Shown: in pieces, positions 16,425 through 25,848 of the stretch | Layout of the letters: each line of letters starts with the position of its first letter | Numbering within the stretch: the stretch's first letter is position 1 | Source: Candidatus Scalindua sp. | GTDB taxonomy: Bacteria; Planctomycetota; Brocadiia; Brocadiales; Scalinduaceae | Assembly: GCA_021776915.1 (NCBI GenBank) | Contig: JAIQZU010000020.1 | Coordinates: 1-45,562 of the forward strand | Direction of reading: 5' to 3' | Length of the DNA: 45,562 bases | Made by a program: the position numbers and the translations under genes | The notes under the pieces: model-generated | The model's input: only the letters and a program-made list of their open reading frames with translations | Database searches by the model: none | Told to the model about the DNA's origin: nothing

Positions 16425-17168
16425 TTACAAATTTTTAAATTTCTCTCTGACCTCATCGATTTTGCCGCAATACATGTCACCCTCTGCACAGGGGCCGGAT
16501 ACACAGTTTGGCCCTGATTTTGAGAAAATTCCGGGGACGACATTTCTGACCAGCCTCAGCATTTCAGTTGCAAGATCCCTGATCTCCCATTGGGCGCGAT
16601 TACAACATCTTACGCTGAAGAAATGAAGGAGCTCTCTGGCATTCATAGTAACAATTATCTTTGTCTCCGCGGCATTAGGCAGGATAAAACGGGCGTCTTC
16701 GTTCGACTTTTCACCGGAATCACCCAGAGCCTCTACAAGTTCATCATACCATTTCTGGATATCCCGCATCTTCTCCACAAACCATTCATTTTTGCCAGCA
16801 GCAGCAATACTCGGCGGTATGATGAAATCAAAGATTTGCCCTTCAGAATTATTTTGCTTCTTACTGTGTTCGCCCACATATCTCTGGCTCTGCTGTGAAT
16901 ATGACGCAACCCTATGCCTGACAAGTTGGTGTGAACATGCTCTGGAAATTCCTTCAACACCGAAACTGAACGAAACATGCTCTAATGGAGACATGTGGCC
17001 CAGTTTAAGGAGTTTTTCAATAAATTTCCTATTGTCTGACTTTTCAACCTTATCTTTGAGTTGTTCTACTGAACTTGGGCTGTAACACAACCTGGCAGCG
17101 TGAGCAATCAAGCCTTCCGGATCTTTCGTGTAATTTAATAATATTACATTTAGTCTTGCCTGTCCCAT
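16425..17168 (-). CDS. thyX: Flavin-dependent thymidylate synthase ThyX
   Basis: 247 residues. The ThyX motif RHR-X7-S is complete at residues 84-94 (RHRVASYSQQS), followed by QRY. The protein uses FAD, NADPH and methylene-tetrahydrofolate to convert dUMP to dTMP, releasing tetrahydrofolate rather than dihydrofolate. The second conserved part, with an Arg/Glu-rich nucleotide-binding region, reads NARELLHFFSVRCCNRAQWEIR and is followed by the late CAEGDMYCGK. ATG start at 17168. Length is typical. No classical thyA is seen in the window. Confidence 0.95.
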   Translation of the reverse strand: MGQARLNVILLNYTKDPEGLIAHAARLCYSPSSVEQLKDKVEKSDNRKFIEKLLKLGHMSPLEHVSFSFGVEGISRACSHQLVRHRVASYSQQSQRYVGEHSKKQNNSEGQIFDFIIPPSIAAAGKNEWFVEKMRDIQKWYDELVEALGDSGEKSNEDARFILPNAAETKIIVTMNARELLHFFSVRCCNRAQWEIRDLATEMLRLVRNVVPGIFSKSGPNCVSGPCAEGDMYCGKIDEVREKFKNL

Positions 17169-17189
17169 TTATCGTTTAGAATTGTTGTA

Positions 17190-17365
17190 AAATTTAAAGT
17201 GCCTAAAGTGAACTAAAGTTATGGCAAAACACCTCAAATCTGTGCATAGCTTAGTCTGCTTTGGTTTAGTTCTTTCCGTGTGGAAGAAATATTTCTTTAA
17301 CTTAAGGCACTTCAAACTTGTTTGCCTGTCCGACTTTGCCATTCAGGCGGGCAGCTATGCTGTCC
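17190..17365. repeat. Imperfect inverted repeat in the thyX-cobO gap
   Basis: AAAGTGCCTAAAGTGAACTA near 17193 is matched in inverted form by ACTTAAGGCACTTCAAACTT near 17299. Related sequence (GAAGTGAACTAGAGTGTCTA, then TTCAGGCACTTCGACCTT) lies at 37049-37118, also in a gap. It is therefore a dispersed element rather than a local regulator. It is followed by GCCTGTCCGACTTTGCCATT and CAGGCGGGC, another common intergenic sequence type. No gene is seen in 17169-17382. Confidence 0.55.
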
Positions 17366-17382
17366 TCTATGGCAAACATTTA

Positions 17383-17910
17383 CTAAAACTCTATCCCCTT
17401 TTGTGCCTTGATACCCTTAGAATACTGGTGTTTTACTTCCTTCATCTCTGTAACTAAATCCGCTTTCTCAACTATACTTTTATGTACGTCCCTTCCTGTC
17501 AGGATGAGGTGTAGACGGTCCGGTTTTTCCTCGAATAACGTTAATACCTCCTCAACAGGTAACAGGCCATAGCTGATAACATAATTAACTTCATCCAGTA
17601 TAACCATATCGTATTCATCTGAAAGGATTTCATTCCTGGCTTGATTCCATGATTGAGTAACGTTCTCTTTAGCTTCATTTTCACTCAATTTTGAATTTGA
17701 GCGAACAAAGCCCTTTCCCAGCGGTTTAATCTTAAAATCAGGCCCAAGTCTCTTTATAGATTCAAGCTCGCCGTAATTCCACGTTCCCTTTATAAACTGA
17801 AGCATTAATATCTTTAACCCCTGCCCTACGGCTCTCATAGCCTGACCAATTGCAGCAGTTGTTTTCCCTTTTCCGTTTCCGGTAAATACAATTATTAGTC
17901 CTTTATTCAA
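17383..17910 (-). CDS. cobO: Cob(I)yrinic acid a,c-diamide adenosyltransferase CobO/BtuR
   Basis: 175 residues with an N-terminal P-loop GNGKGKTT (residues 11-18), typical of CobO/CobA/BtuR adenosyltransferases. Further family features are LKILMLQFIKGTWNYGE, the Walker B-like DMVILDEVNYVISYGLL and the C-terminal LTGRDVHKSIVEKADLVTEMKEVKH. It transfers the 5'-deoxyadenosyl group from ATP to the reduced cobalt of the corrinoid. The start is TTG 17910 with only weak ribosome-binding sequence. It is not in the riboswitch operon but is divergent from the NnrS fusion gene, with a 207-bp shared upstream region. Confidence 0.94.
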   Translation of the reverse strand: MNKGLIIVFTGNGKGKTTAAIGQAMRAVGQGLKILMLQFIKGTWNYGELESIKRLGPDFKIKPLGKGFVRSNSKLSENEAKENVTQSWNQARNEILSDEYDMVILDEVNYVISYGLLPVEEVLTLFEEKPDRLHLILTGRDVHKSIVEKADLVTEMKEVKHQYSKGIKAQKGIEF

Positions 17911-17999
17911 TCCATTGTCAATAAATCACATGATCAATAATATTGCAAGTCATTTTTGTGTAAAAGGCATTTTAGAATGGATTTAACGTTTTTTTTCTG

Positions 18000-18005
18000 T
18001 ATAAT
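18000..18005 (+). promoter_or_regulatory. Candidate -10 box upstream of the RIC-NnrS fusion gene
   Basis: TATAAT at 18000-18005 lies 113 bp before the ATG at 18118. No good -35 sits at normal spacing; a run of eight Ts precedes it. The upstream region was searched by eye for FNR/NNR-type TTGAT-N4-ATCAA sites; only half-site-like sequences were found around 17915-17940. Confidence 0.3.
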
Positions 18006-18117
18006 CATCGACTCATAGCTATTATTTGTTAATAAGCTTAAATTAAGTTTTTTGGTTATAAAAGCTGCTAACGGCAACAGAATCTATCGTTTATTGTATG
18101 AAAGGAGAATCTTTCTA

Positions 18118-20241
18118 ATGAGTCCTGATAAGTCTGTAATAACTAAGGATATGATTGTCAATGAGGTTATTAACAAATATCCAGAAACCGATAAGATATT
18201 TACCAGGTACGGTGTTGACATGTGCTGTGGTGGAGTACAAAGCGTAGAAAAAACAGCAATAGCTTGTAATGTAAAGAATCTTGATGAACTGGTGGATGCA
18301 CTGAATGAAGTAGTTCCGAAGCAGGAACCGGTACAAAGTGCTGTGTCTGCTCCTGTAATGAGCAGTACAGTCGAAGATGCAGCTAAAGAAGAAGTTAAAG
18401 AAACACCTCCCCCACCTCCGGTTACTGAGACTACAGGGCCTGAAAAGCTGGAAATAACTGGAACGGTGACTGTAAAAGACATTATAAAGAACTATCCCCA
18501 AACCAAAGGCGTATTCTCAAAATATGGCCTGCTCGAATGCGGCGGCGAATACGGCCCTGAGGAGGCAGTCTATTTCTTTGCCAGAGTTCATAATGTAGAC
18601 GCTGACTGCCTGATAAAAGAACTTAATGATGTTATTCAGGGAAAAGCTGCTGCACCGGAAGTTTCACCGGAAGATATGGATACGGCATACGAGAATATAT
18701 ACGAAAAGTTCATAAAAGCGGCGATTGTCATAGCGCTGACAACCGGATGTGTTTACGGTGCATTCATGCTTTTCTACATGGGGATTCAACATTCTCTCTA
18801 TGCTGTGTCAAAGGTCTTGATAGAAACCCATGGCCACACACAAATTTTTGGCTGGTGCGGACTCTTCATAATGGGCGTATCATATTTTGTGATCCCGCGT
18901 TTTTATGCTGTCAAATTATATAGTGGACGGCTTGCTAATCTATCTTTCTATTTTATGGTTATCGGTATTCTCCTGGTATTTCTGTTCAGGTCACTTCTTC
19001 CTCTTTTAGATTCCTCTTTCTTCAAGTTACTCATCATTTCAGGATGTCTGTTGGAAGTCCTGGCGATACTGATATTCTTATTAGTTGCTGTTAAGACAAT
19101 ACTATCTGCTGAAAAGCAGGAACTTGAAACGTACGAGGGGTTTTTGATATCCGGTTATTTGTGGTTCCTTGTCCAGGCATTAGTCTTTACAGGTATAAAC
19201 GTGTATACGCTTAAAGCCGGTGAGACTGTTTTGCCTCATATCCTCGTATATCCGCTTCGCCATATACAGGTAATGGGATTTATTACCCTGGTAATATTTG
19301 GTGTCTTGAGCAGGACAATACCTGCCTTTTTAGGCCTGAAAACACCTAATCCAAAGATGAATCTTCTCATTATGCTGGGGTTAAACTTTTCTATCATTCT
19401 CAGGGCAACGTCTCAACCACTAATGGCATACTTTGTAGATGTCAGCCAGCCAGCCTATTACATCTTCAATTCTTTATATTTCACATCGGGGTGCCTTGAG
19501 TTTGTGTTCATCCTGCTATTCGTTTATAATCTAAATATACTTACAAAGCCGGAAGTGGATTTTTCCGGAATGGAGATTGAGAAGAGTTACGAAAAATTTG
19601 TCTGGGCCGGTATTTTCTGGTTGATTTTTGCTGAAGCCGCCGTGCTGATATTTACATTCTTTGAAACATCTGGCACTCCGGTTTCACACGCATTAATTGG
19701 GGCATACAGACACGCAGTTACAATCGGATTCATTACCATGATGATCTTTGGTTTTGCATCAAGAATTATACCTATCAGCCAGGGCATCAAACTTTACAGT
19801 TATACATTATTAACAAAGATATTTATTCTCATTAATGTTGGCTGTGCAATGAGGGTTATATTCCAACCTGTTGCCGTTCATACCGGTTCTACTCCTGCCT
19901 TCTTGCTAATGGGAATAAGCGGTTTTATAGAGTGTCTTGCGATATTATTGTTTGGGTTTAACATATGGAAAACTATAAACAAAGGCAAGAGGCGAGGCAC
20001 TAACGATGATGAAGTTCATGAGGCGATAACCACGGTAACGGCGACAACTAATGTGTATCATCTTATAAAACAACACCCGCAAACAGTAGACGTTCTGATA
20101 AGTAAGGGTTTTGCTCAGCTCAAGAATCCTATTCTTAGAAACACGCTTACAAGGGCGATTAATATAGGCCAGGCGACAAAGATAAACCCTACGAACATAG
20201 ACCAGTTGCTAATAGATTTAAACGAATCACTAAAGACTTAA
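18118..20241 (+). CDS. NnrS-like membrane protein with N-terminal RIC/ScdA-type domain (fusion)
   Basis: 707 residues from ATG 18118 (AAAGGAG 10 nt upstream). Residues 8-66 match the N-terminal DUF542 domain of the iron-sulfur repair proteins RIC/ScdA/YtfE, including the vicinal-cysteine motif MCCGG (Cys36-Cys37). A Pro/Glu-rich linker follows, then a related four-helix domain (112-172, one Cys in LECGGEYG). Residues ~200-630 are about twelve membrane helices with NnrS hallmarks: HGHTQIFGWCGLFIMG, YPLRHIQVMGFITLVIFG and GAYRHAVTIGFITMMIFG. A third small domain closes the protein (~645-705, HLIKQHPQTVDVLISKG). NnrS-type haem-copper proteins protect against nitrosative stress, so the fusion suggests NO handling joined to Fe-S repair. 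Domain family calls are firm; the combined role is inferred. Confidence 0.85.
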   Translation: MSPDKSVITKDMIVNEVINKYPETDKIFTRYGVDMCCGGVQSVEKTAIACNVKNLDELVDALNEVVPKQEPVQSAVSAPVMSSTVEDAAKEEVKETPPPPPVTETTGPEKLEITGTVTVKDIIKNYPQTKGVFSKYGLLECGGEYGPEEAVYFFARVHNVDADCLIKELNDVIQGKAAAPEVSPEDMDTAYENIYEKFIKAAIVIALTTGCVYGAFMLFYMGIQHSLYAVSKVLIETHGHTQIFGWCGLFIMGVSYFVIPRFYAVKLYSGRLANLSFYFMVIGILLVFLFRSLLPLLDSSFFKLLIISGCLLEVLAILIFLLVAVKTILSAEKQELETYEGFLISGYLWFLVQALVFTGINVYTLKAGETVLPHILVYPLRHIQVMGFITLVIFGVLSRTIPAFLGLKTPNPKMNLLIMLGLNFSIILRATSQPLMAYFVDVSQPAYYIFNSLYFTSGCLEFVFILLFVYNLNILTKPEVDFSGMEIEKSYEKFVWAGIFWLIFAEAAVLIFTFFETSGTPVSHALIGAYRHAVTIGFITMMIFGFASRIIPISQGIKLYSYTLLTKIFILINVGCAMRVIFQPVAVHTGSTPAFLLMGISGFIECLAILLFGFNIWKTINKGKRRGTNDDEVHEAITTVTATTNVYHLIKQHPQTVDVLISKGFAQLKNPILRNTLTRAINIGQATKINPTNIDQLLIDLNESLKT

Positions 20242-20571
20242 AAAGACTGAAACTAAGAGATTCTAGCCAACGGCTCATAATAAGGGACAGGTACCCATTA
20301 AATTATAAAGTGTCTGTCCATGTTTATTTATATTTAGTTTTAGGCAATAATTTTTTACCTTTCACCACATACTCAATCCATCAAAGGCCACATGCCTGAC
20401 AGGAATATTTCTTGACACTTTCCAGATCATCGGAGTATATTGATTTCCTTTTAAGTGTTTATTATCTTGCGAGTAAGGACATTGGTTTTATCCAAAAGTT
20501 CTTGTCAGAAAGCATCTGCGAAAATCTGCGTGCTGTTTAATTCTGTCTATCGTATTTTCCATGCATAATTC
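20242..20571. other. Gene-free gap with a GGACAG/CTGTCC hairpin
   Basis: No gene is apparent in this 330-bp gap. GGACAG (20285-20290) and CTGTCC (20314-20319) form a small hairpin within AGGGACAGGTACCC, resembling 'gggacaggtaccc' repeats often seen near transposases. Nothing else stands out; the promoter of recN presumably lies in its right half, but I cannot pick it. Confidence 0.4.
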
Positions 20572-22278
20572 ATGTTAAGCGAACTTTACATCTCTAACTT
20601 TGCTCTGATTGATGATATTACAGTAAAATTTAATAAAGGTTTAAATATCTTTACCGGAACCACAGGTGTCGGCAAATCTCTAATCATCGGAGCTTTAAAC
20701 TTTCTCCTGGGAAGCCGGGTAACAAATGATATTGTCGGAACAGACAAGAAAGACGTTTCAGTAAGCGGAGTATTTATTATCAAAAATAAGCATATTCGTG
20801 AAAGGCTCAAGGTACACTTTGACAGCTTTGATGATGAAGAAATTATTATTCAGAGGAGTTTAGACCAAAGTGGCAGAAACAGGTGCAGGCTCAATAATCA
20901 ACCTATAACCGTTCCTCTATTGAAAGAGATTGGTGAACTATTAGTGAATATACACGGCCAGCATGAACATGAGTCACTGACCAAACCGTTAAACCAACTT
21001 ATTATACTGGATGGATTTGGAAAGTTAGATACCAATCGGGGTAAATTCACAGAGGTGTACACTAAAGCGATCGAGAAAGAAAGATTAATACAATCATTAA
21101 ACGAAAATCAGGAAGCAAGAAAACGGCAGATAGATCTCTACCATTTTGAAATTAATGAAATCGAGAGTGCCTGTCTAAAACCAGATGAACTCGATATACT
21201 GGAAAAGGAACGTCTCATCCTTGTAAATTCGGAGAAGATACAAAACACATTGTCATATTGCACTGACAGTTTGTATGAATCTGACGGTTCTATAATATCG
21301 AGATTGAAAGAAATCTCAAATGAATTGAGCAAGATAAAGGATATTGACAATAGTTTTGAAAATCCACTGGATGCCTGTAATCAATCTCTATTTCAATTGG
21401 AAGACGTTGCTATTGCGTTAAGTAAGTGCATAGAAGGACATGACTTTGAGCCTGAACGATTAGAACAGATAGAGGACAGAATTGAAACCATTCGCCGTCT
21501 TAAAACCAAATATGGTGAAACGATAGAAGACATACTCTCTTATTGTAAAGAATCAAAATCAAAACTGGAACAACTCTTAAAAGATAACGAAGACCTTGGC
21601 AGCACAGAAAAAGAATTAGAAAGATTAAGAAAATCTGTCATTGATTCAGGTAAAAAACTGACTCAATTGCGTAAGAAGGCTGGCACAAAGCTATCTACAC
21701 TTGTTAAGAGTGAGTTATCTGACCTTGGTATTACTAACGGAAGATTTGACATCAACATCTTAACTATAAACATGACTAATTCAGAACAAATGAAATTGGA
21801 AGATGCCGGTAGTTCCGGTTTTGACCGAATTGAGTTTATGTTCTCATCTAATCCCGGCGAAGAACTGAAACCGCTTAGAAAGATCGCCTCTGGCGGAGAA
21901 ATCTCAAGAATAATGCTGGCTTTGAAACGGCATCTGGCATCAGCCGATAATACACCTGTGCTGATATTTGATGAAATTGATGCAAACATCGGAGGCAGGA
22001 TGGGAAGAATCATTGGAGAAAAACTAAGACTGGTCTCACAGTCACATCAGGTTATCTGTATCACCCACCTGCCCCAGATAGCCAGCTATGCAGAACAACA
22101 TTTTAAGGTCAATAAATTTGTAAAAAATAACAAAACTTTTGTGACCATAGAAATACTTTCAACAAAAGAACGTCTAGAAGAAGTGGCAGAAATGATTAGA
22201 GGCACAGAAAAAACGGAGGTAACAAGAAAACAGGCGAAAGAAATGATTGATGATGCTAAAAAGTTTGTAACAACTTAG
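20572..22278 (+). CDS. recN: DNA repair protein RecN (SMC-like ATPase)
   Basis: 568 residues, normal for RecN, which tethers DNA ends during double-strand break repair. The N-terminus MLSELYISNFALIDDITVKF is typical; Walker A is GTTGVGKS (29-36), an unusual variant of the common GETGAGKS but still matching GxxxxGK[ST]. INIHGQHEHESL-type text follows, then a long coiled-coil middle (about 160-370). The C-terminal signature is LRKIASGGEISRIMLALK, with Walker B VLIFDEIDANIGGRMG and the H-loop CITHLPQIASYAEQHF. ATG 20572 was chosen because it starts exactly at the conserved motif. The gene stands alone between two gaps. Confidence 0.96.
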   Translation: MLSELYISNFALIDDITVKFNKGLNIFTGTTGVGKSLIIGALNFLLGSRVTNDIVGTDKKDVSVSGVFIIKNKHIRERLKVHFDSFDDEEIIIQRSLDQSGRNRCRLNNQPITVPLLKEIGELLVNIHGQHEHESLTKPLNQLIILDGFGKLDTNRGKFTEVYTKAIEKERLIQSLNENQEARKRQIDLYHFEINEIESACLKPDELDILEKERLILVNSEKIQNTLSYCTDSLYESDGSIISRLKEISNELSKIKDIDNSFENPLDACNQSLFQLEDVAIALSKCIEGHDFEPERLEQIEDRIETIRRLKTKYGETIEDILSYCKESKSKLEQLLKDNEDLGSTEKELERLRKSVIDSGKKLTQLRKKAGTKLSTLVKSELSDLGITNGRFDINILTINMTNSEQMKLEDAGSSGFDRIEFMFSSNPGEELKPLRKIASGGEISRIMLALKRHLASADNTPVLIFDEIDANIGGRMGRIIGEKLRLVSQSHQVICITHLPQIASYAEQHFKVNKFVKNNKTFVTIEILSTKERLEEVAEMIRGTEKTEVTRKQAKEMIDDAKKFVTT

Positions 22279-22455
22279 AGGCACCAGAGAATAATTTACT
22301 AAGCATAAGTCAACCAGACTGTACAATTGCTGCAGAATTTGGAAAATTTAAAAAAGTTATTGAAATCTTGCAGGTTTTTGTTTTAATACGCTACCGTCCA
22401 TTCTTTAATAGATCAAAAGATCGACTTAATTTCATTTTTTTATTAAACATTTGAC

Positions 22456-23130
22456 ATGAGAACACTGGCAAAATTATTTGCAAAATCTCCATTCGCCCCA
22501 CTGCAAAAGCATATGCAGGAGGTAAATGACTGTGTCATTAAAGTAAAAGAGATATTTGAGGCTCTGGAGAAAAATGATTCAAAGTCTGTCTTACGAATAG
22601 CCAAAGAGATTTCAAAGCTTGAGGCAAAAGCGGATACTACAAAGAATGAATTACGCAATCATTTGCCGGGAGGCCTGTTTATGCCTATCAGCAAGGTTGC
22701 ATTATTAGAAATCTTATCATTACAGGATGATATTGCAGACGATTGTGAGGATATCGGTGTATTGCTTACACTTAAAGAACTCACATTAAAAGACATATTC
22801 AAGGATGATTTTAAAACCTTTTTGAATAAGAACTTTGAGACTTTTGGACTCATTAAAGAGATTATTGATGAGTTTGACAATCTACTTGAAACCTCCTTTA
22901 CCGGCCGAGAGGCTGAAAAAGTCAGGGCTATGGTTAACAACGTAGCTTTAAAGGAGCATGAAACAGACTTGACTCAAAGGAAGCTGCTTAAGAATATATT
23001 CCGCAATGAAGATAACTTTACACATGGAGAATTCCAATTGTGGTTATCAATTCTGAGAGAAATTAGAACGTTATCAAACACTTCTGAAAAATTAGCCCAC
23101 CGTATCCGCAATCTTCTTGATCTTGAATAA
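22456..23130 (+). CDS. DUF47/PhoU-like regulator of phosphate uptake
   Basis: 224 residues, all-helical, TIGR00153/DUF47 family. The opening RTLAKLFAKSPFAPLQKHMQEV and the repeated acidic helices (SLQDDIADDCEDIGVLLTLKEL) resemble PhoU, whose acidic patches bind metal. Genes of this family are nearly always beside a PiT transporter, and here the pit gene begins 19 bp downstream. The protein probably modulates the PiT permease from the cytoplasm. Transcribed alone or from a promoter in the 177-bp gap after recN. Confidence 0.9.
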   Translation: MRTLAKLFAKSPFAPLQKHMQEVNDCVIKVKEIFEALEKNDSKSVLRIAKEISKLEAKADTTKNELRNHLPGGLFMPISKVALLEILSLQDDIADDCEDIGVLLTLKELTLKDIFKDDFKTFLNKNFETFGLIKEIIDEFDNLLETSFTGREAEKVRAMVNNVALKEHETDLTQRKLLKNIFRNEDNFTHGEFQLWLSILREIRTLSNTSEKLAHRIRNLLDLE

Positions 23131-23148
23131 TGCTGGAGAGAGAGTCAC

Positions 23149-24570
23149 TTGAGTCCTGAAACGATACTTATTACAATTGCCCTATGTATCAGTTTTTACA
23201 TGGCATGGAATATCGGTGCAAACGATGTTGCAAATGCTATGGGAACATCTGTGGGTTCGGGTGCATTAACCCTTAAACAGGCTATTCTCGTCGCCGCAGT
23301 CATGGAATTCGCCGGGGCATTCTTTGTTGGTTCTCACGTCACAAACACGGTTAGAAAAGGGATTATCGATCCCCTTATATTTTCCGGAGACCCTAACAGC
23401 TATATCTATGGAATGATAGCTGCGTTATTGGCTGCCGGTGCATGGCTGAACATTGCTTCTTATAAAGGGTGGCCTGTTTCCACCACTCATTCTATCGTTG
23501 GAGCGGTTTTGGGGTTTGGTATTTTATTCAGTGGTTTTGACGCTATTCACTGGAACAAAGTATCACAGATTGCCGCCAGCTGGGTTGTATCGCCTGTTCT
23601 AAGCGGAACAATCTCTTTCTCGATATTTATTCTCTTAAGAAAGATTATCTTTGATTCCAAGACTCCAGTCGAATCAGCGAAAAGGGTAACGCCATTTTTA
23701 GTTTTTTTTGTTATTGCAATACTGACACTGGTGATGGTTTTCAAAGGTTTAAAGAATCTTCACCTTGATCTACCTTTCACTGAAGCCCTGATACTTGCCG
23801 GTATGACAGGACTATTAGGCGCTCTTATCAGTATACCTTTGGTAAAGAGAGTTAAATCTTCCAGACCTGAAAATGATGAAGAGTTTATTGATCCAAAGGT
23901 AGAGAAGAGTATGCAAAAAGTGGTGATGCATCTTAGAAGAGTAAGGGAATCCGTCACCGGAGAACTTTCTGATGATATTACTAAAGTGTTGAATAAATCT
24001 GAAAATATCTCAAACCGATTAGAGAAATACTCTCGTATTAAACACGTCAGTACAGACTATCTAACAGTAGAAAAGATTTTTGTTTATTTGCAAATTCTGA
24101 GCGCCTGCTTTGTCGCTTTTGCTCATGGCGCAAACGATGTGGCCAATGCCATTGGGCCATTGGCGGGTGTCCTTTCTGCAATAAAGTTCGGAGTGGTTGG
24201 AATGAAGGCGCAGATTCCTATACTGGTACTCTTATTAGGAGGGCTGGGTATTGTTATCGGGCTTGCCACATGGGGATGGCGTGTCATCGAAACCATAGGA
24301 AAATACATTACTGAATTAACCCCCACAAGAGGTTTTGCTGCTGAATTCGGGGCTGCCATAACTATTGTATTAGCCTCTAAGCTTGCTTTGCCGGTATCAA
24401 CTACACATACTCTGGTAGGCGCCGTTCTCGGTGTAGGACTAGCCAGGGGCTTAAACTCCTTAAACCTGAGAACCATTCGAGAGATAGTCATTTCATGGGT
24501 GATTACAATTCCTGCCGCAGCCTTATTAACCGCAGTATTCTATCTCATAATTAAATTTTCATTTTCCTGA
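23149..24570 (+). CDS. pit: Inorganic phosphate transporter, PiT family
   Basis: 473 residues, about ten membrane helices in two inverted halves, each with the family signature: NIGANDVANAMGTSVGSGAL near the N-terminus and FAHGANDVANAIGPLAGV in the second half. The matching STTHSIVGAVLGFG and STTHTLVGAVLGVG stretches are also present. It imports phosphate, usually as a metal-phosphate complex, using the proton or sodium gradient. A soluble loop of about 100 residues (~240-310) lies between the halves. TTG start at 23149 with GGAGAGAGAG 8 nt upstream. Operon with the DUF47 gene. Confidence 0.95.
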   Translation: MSPETILITIALCISFYMAWNIGANDVANAMGTSVGSGALTLKQAILVAAVMEFAGAFFVGSHVTNTVRKGIIDPLIFSGDPNSYIYGMIAALLAAGAWLNIASYKGWPVSTTHSIVGAVLGFGILFSGFDAIHWNKVSQIAASWVVSPVLSGTISFSIFILLRKIIFDSKTPVESAKRVTPFLVFFVIAILTLVMVFKGLKNLHLDLPFTEALILAGMTGLLGALISIPLVKRVKSSRPENDEEFIDPKVEKSMQKVVMHLRRVRESVTGELSDDITKVLNKSENISNRLEKYSRIKHVSTDYLTVEKIFVYLQILSACFVAFAHGANDVANAIGPLAGVLSAIKFGVVGMKAQIPILVLLLGGLGIVIGLATWGWRVIETIGKYITELTPTRGFAAEFGAAITIVLASKLALPVSTTHTLVGAVLGVGLARGLNSLNLRTIREIVISWVITIPAAALLTAVFYLIIKFSFS

Positions 24571-24686
24571 TATTTTAATGCATAGTCTTTTCTAACCCGA
24601 ACGAAGCGGAATTATAATATTGAGTGATTAAGGAATTCTTGAATTCCCCAATTCCTAAATTCTTAAATCTTTTTAATTTGGATAAT

Positions 24687-25433
24687 ATGAAAGTATACTT
24701 CATTGGAGCCGGCCCTGGTGACCCGGAACTCATAACTGTAAAAGGGAAAAGAATAATTGAAATGTCAGGATATTGTATATATGCAGGTTCACTGGTTAAC
24801 AAAGATATCCTTAAGTACTGTAATAAAGACACCAAAATTTACGATTCTGCATCTATGGCTCTGGATGAAATCATAAGCATAATAGAAGAGGCGAAGCAAA
24901 ATAATAAAGATGTTGCCAGGGTTCACACAGGCGACCCATCGATATACGGGGCAATACAGGAGCAGATGTCAGAGCTGGACAAACGTGGGATTGATTATGA
25001 AGTAATTCCCGGCGTGAGCTCTTTTCTTGCAGCAGCATCAGCATTAAAACAAGAGCTTACTTTACCAGGCGTATCACAAACTGTGATAATAACACGTGTA
25101 GAGGGAAGAACCCCCGTACCGGAGACAGAAGGATTAGAAATCCTCGCAAAATCAAAAGCAACGTTATGTATATTCCTGAGCATTAAAGAAATTAAGAAAG
25201 TTGTAAACATCCTCAAGCCCGCTTATGGAGCTAATTGTCCCGTTGCAATTGTATACAAAGCAAGCTGGAAAGATGAGAAAGTTATCATTTCCAATCTTGA
25301 TGCAGTTGTTGATGCAATAATCCAGAATGATATTAAGAAGACTGCTATAATCATTGTAGGCAAAGTTCTTTCTAAAAACTTCGAGTATTCAAAGCTATAC
25401 GACAAACATTTCAACCATTCATACCGTCACTAA
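24687..25433 (+). CDS. cbiF: Precorrin-4/cobalt-precorrin-4 C11-methyltransferase
   Basis: 248 residues. The start is ATG 24687, giving MKVYFIGAGPGDPELITVKG, the exact opening of this tetrapyrrole methylase family; an upstream in-frame TTG would add 21 residues of non-conserved text. Further motifs are CIYAGSLV, HTGDPSIYGAIQEQ (SAM-binding GDPSIYG) and YEVIPGVSSF. The enzyme methylates C11 of (cobalt-)precorrin-4 during corrin-ring synthesis. With cobalt uptake, CobD and CobO in the same window, de novo and probably anaerobic (CbiF-type) cobalamin synthesis is likely. The gene stands apart from other cob/cbi genes, and no riboswitch is seen upstream. Confidence 0.93.
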   Translation: MKVYFIGAGPGDPELITVKGKRIIEMSGYCIYAGSLVNKDILKYCNKDTKIYDSASMALDEIISIIEEAKQNNKDVARVHTGDPSIYGAIQEQMSELDKRGIDYEVIPGVSSFLAAASALKQELTLPGVSQTVIITRVEGRTPVPETEGLEILAKSKATLCIFLSIKEIKKVVNILKPAYGANCPVAIVYKASWKDEKVIISNLDAVVDAIIQNDIKKTAIIIVGKVLSKNFEYSKLYDKHFNHSYRH

Positions 25434-25525
25434 TCTCATAATACCACATAATTTTTATAAGTTGATTTTTGACGTCCCTCAATCTATAATTAGTCAGTTG
25501 ATATACATTTGCTCCAGAAAAGACT

Positions 25526-25831
25526 ATGAACGAGTGCCCAGGCTGTTCGAAACCACTACAATTTAAATCAATGACAAGTGTTGTATACGGTTTTGTCCCC
25601 TCTTGTACTAAAAACACTTTTGAATGCACAGACTGCAAGAAAACAATAGTCAGGTTAAATTGGTACTTAATTAATTTTTACTTTTTGCTAGGCACAACAC
25701 TTTTATTAGAAACAATATTTCTTGGCTTTAAAGTGCTACCGTTACTTCTGAATTTGTTTAACATAATGCTTGGATTGGGGGCGTATGCAGTGATTATAAA
25801 GGGTATTCGTTTAAGACTTAAGAGTAGCTAA
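25526..25831 (+). CDS. Zinc-ribbon protein with two transmembrane helices, unknown function
   Basis: 101 residues. The N-terminal part has two CxxC pairs (Cys4/Cys7 in CPGC, Cys34/Cys37 in CTDC) plus Cys27, a likely zinc ribbon facing the cytoplasm. Residues ~48-94 form two hydrophobic helices, and the C-terminus is basic (KGIRLRLKSS). No family could be named. It lies 17 bp before the FmdE-like gene and on the same strand, so the two may be co-expressed. The ATG has no convincing Shine-Dalgarno, but the frame has good domain structure. Confidence 0.65.
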   Translation: MNECPGCSKPLQFKSMTSVVYGFVPSCTKNTFECTDCKKTIVRLNWYLINFYFLLGTTLLLETIFLGFKVLPLLLNLFNIMLGLGAYAVIIKGIRLRLKSS

Positions 25832-25848
25832 ATTAATGGAGGTATACT

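Noticed and set aside
17221-17457. Rightward 78-codon frame across the thyX-cobO gap
   Set aside because: It lies in repeat sequence and overlaps the end of cobO on the other strand.
17911-17945. FNR/NNR-like site upstream of the NnrS fusion gene
   Set aside because: Only half-sites such as TTGAT or ATCAA-like pieces with wrong spacing; no full palindrome.
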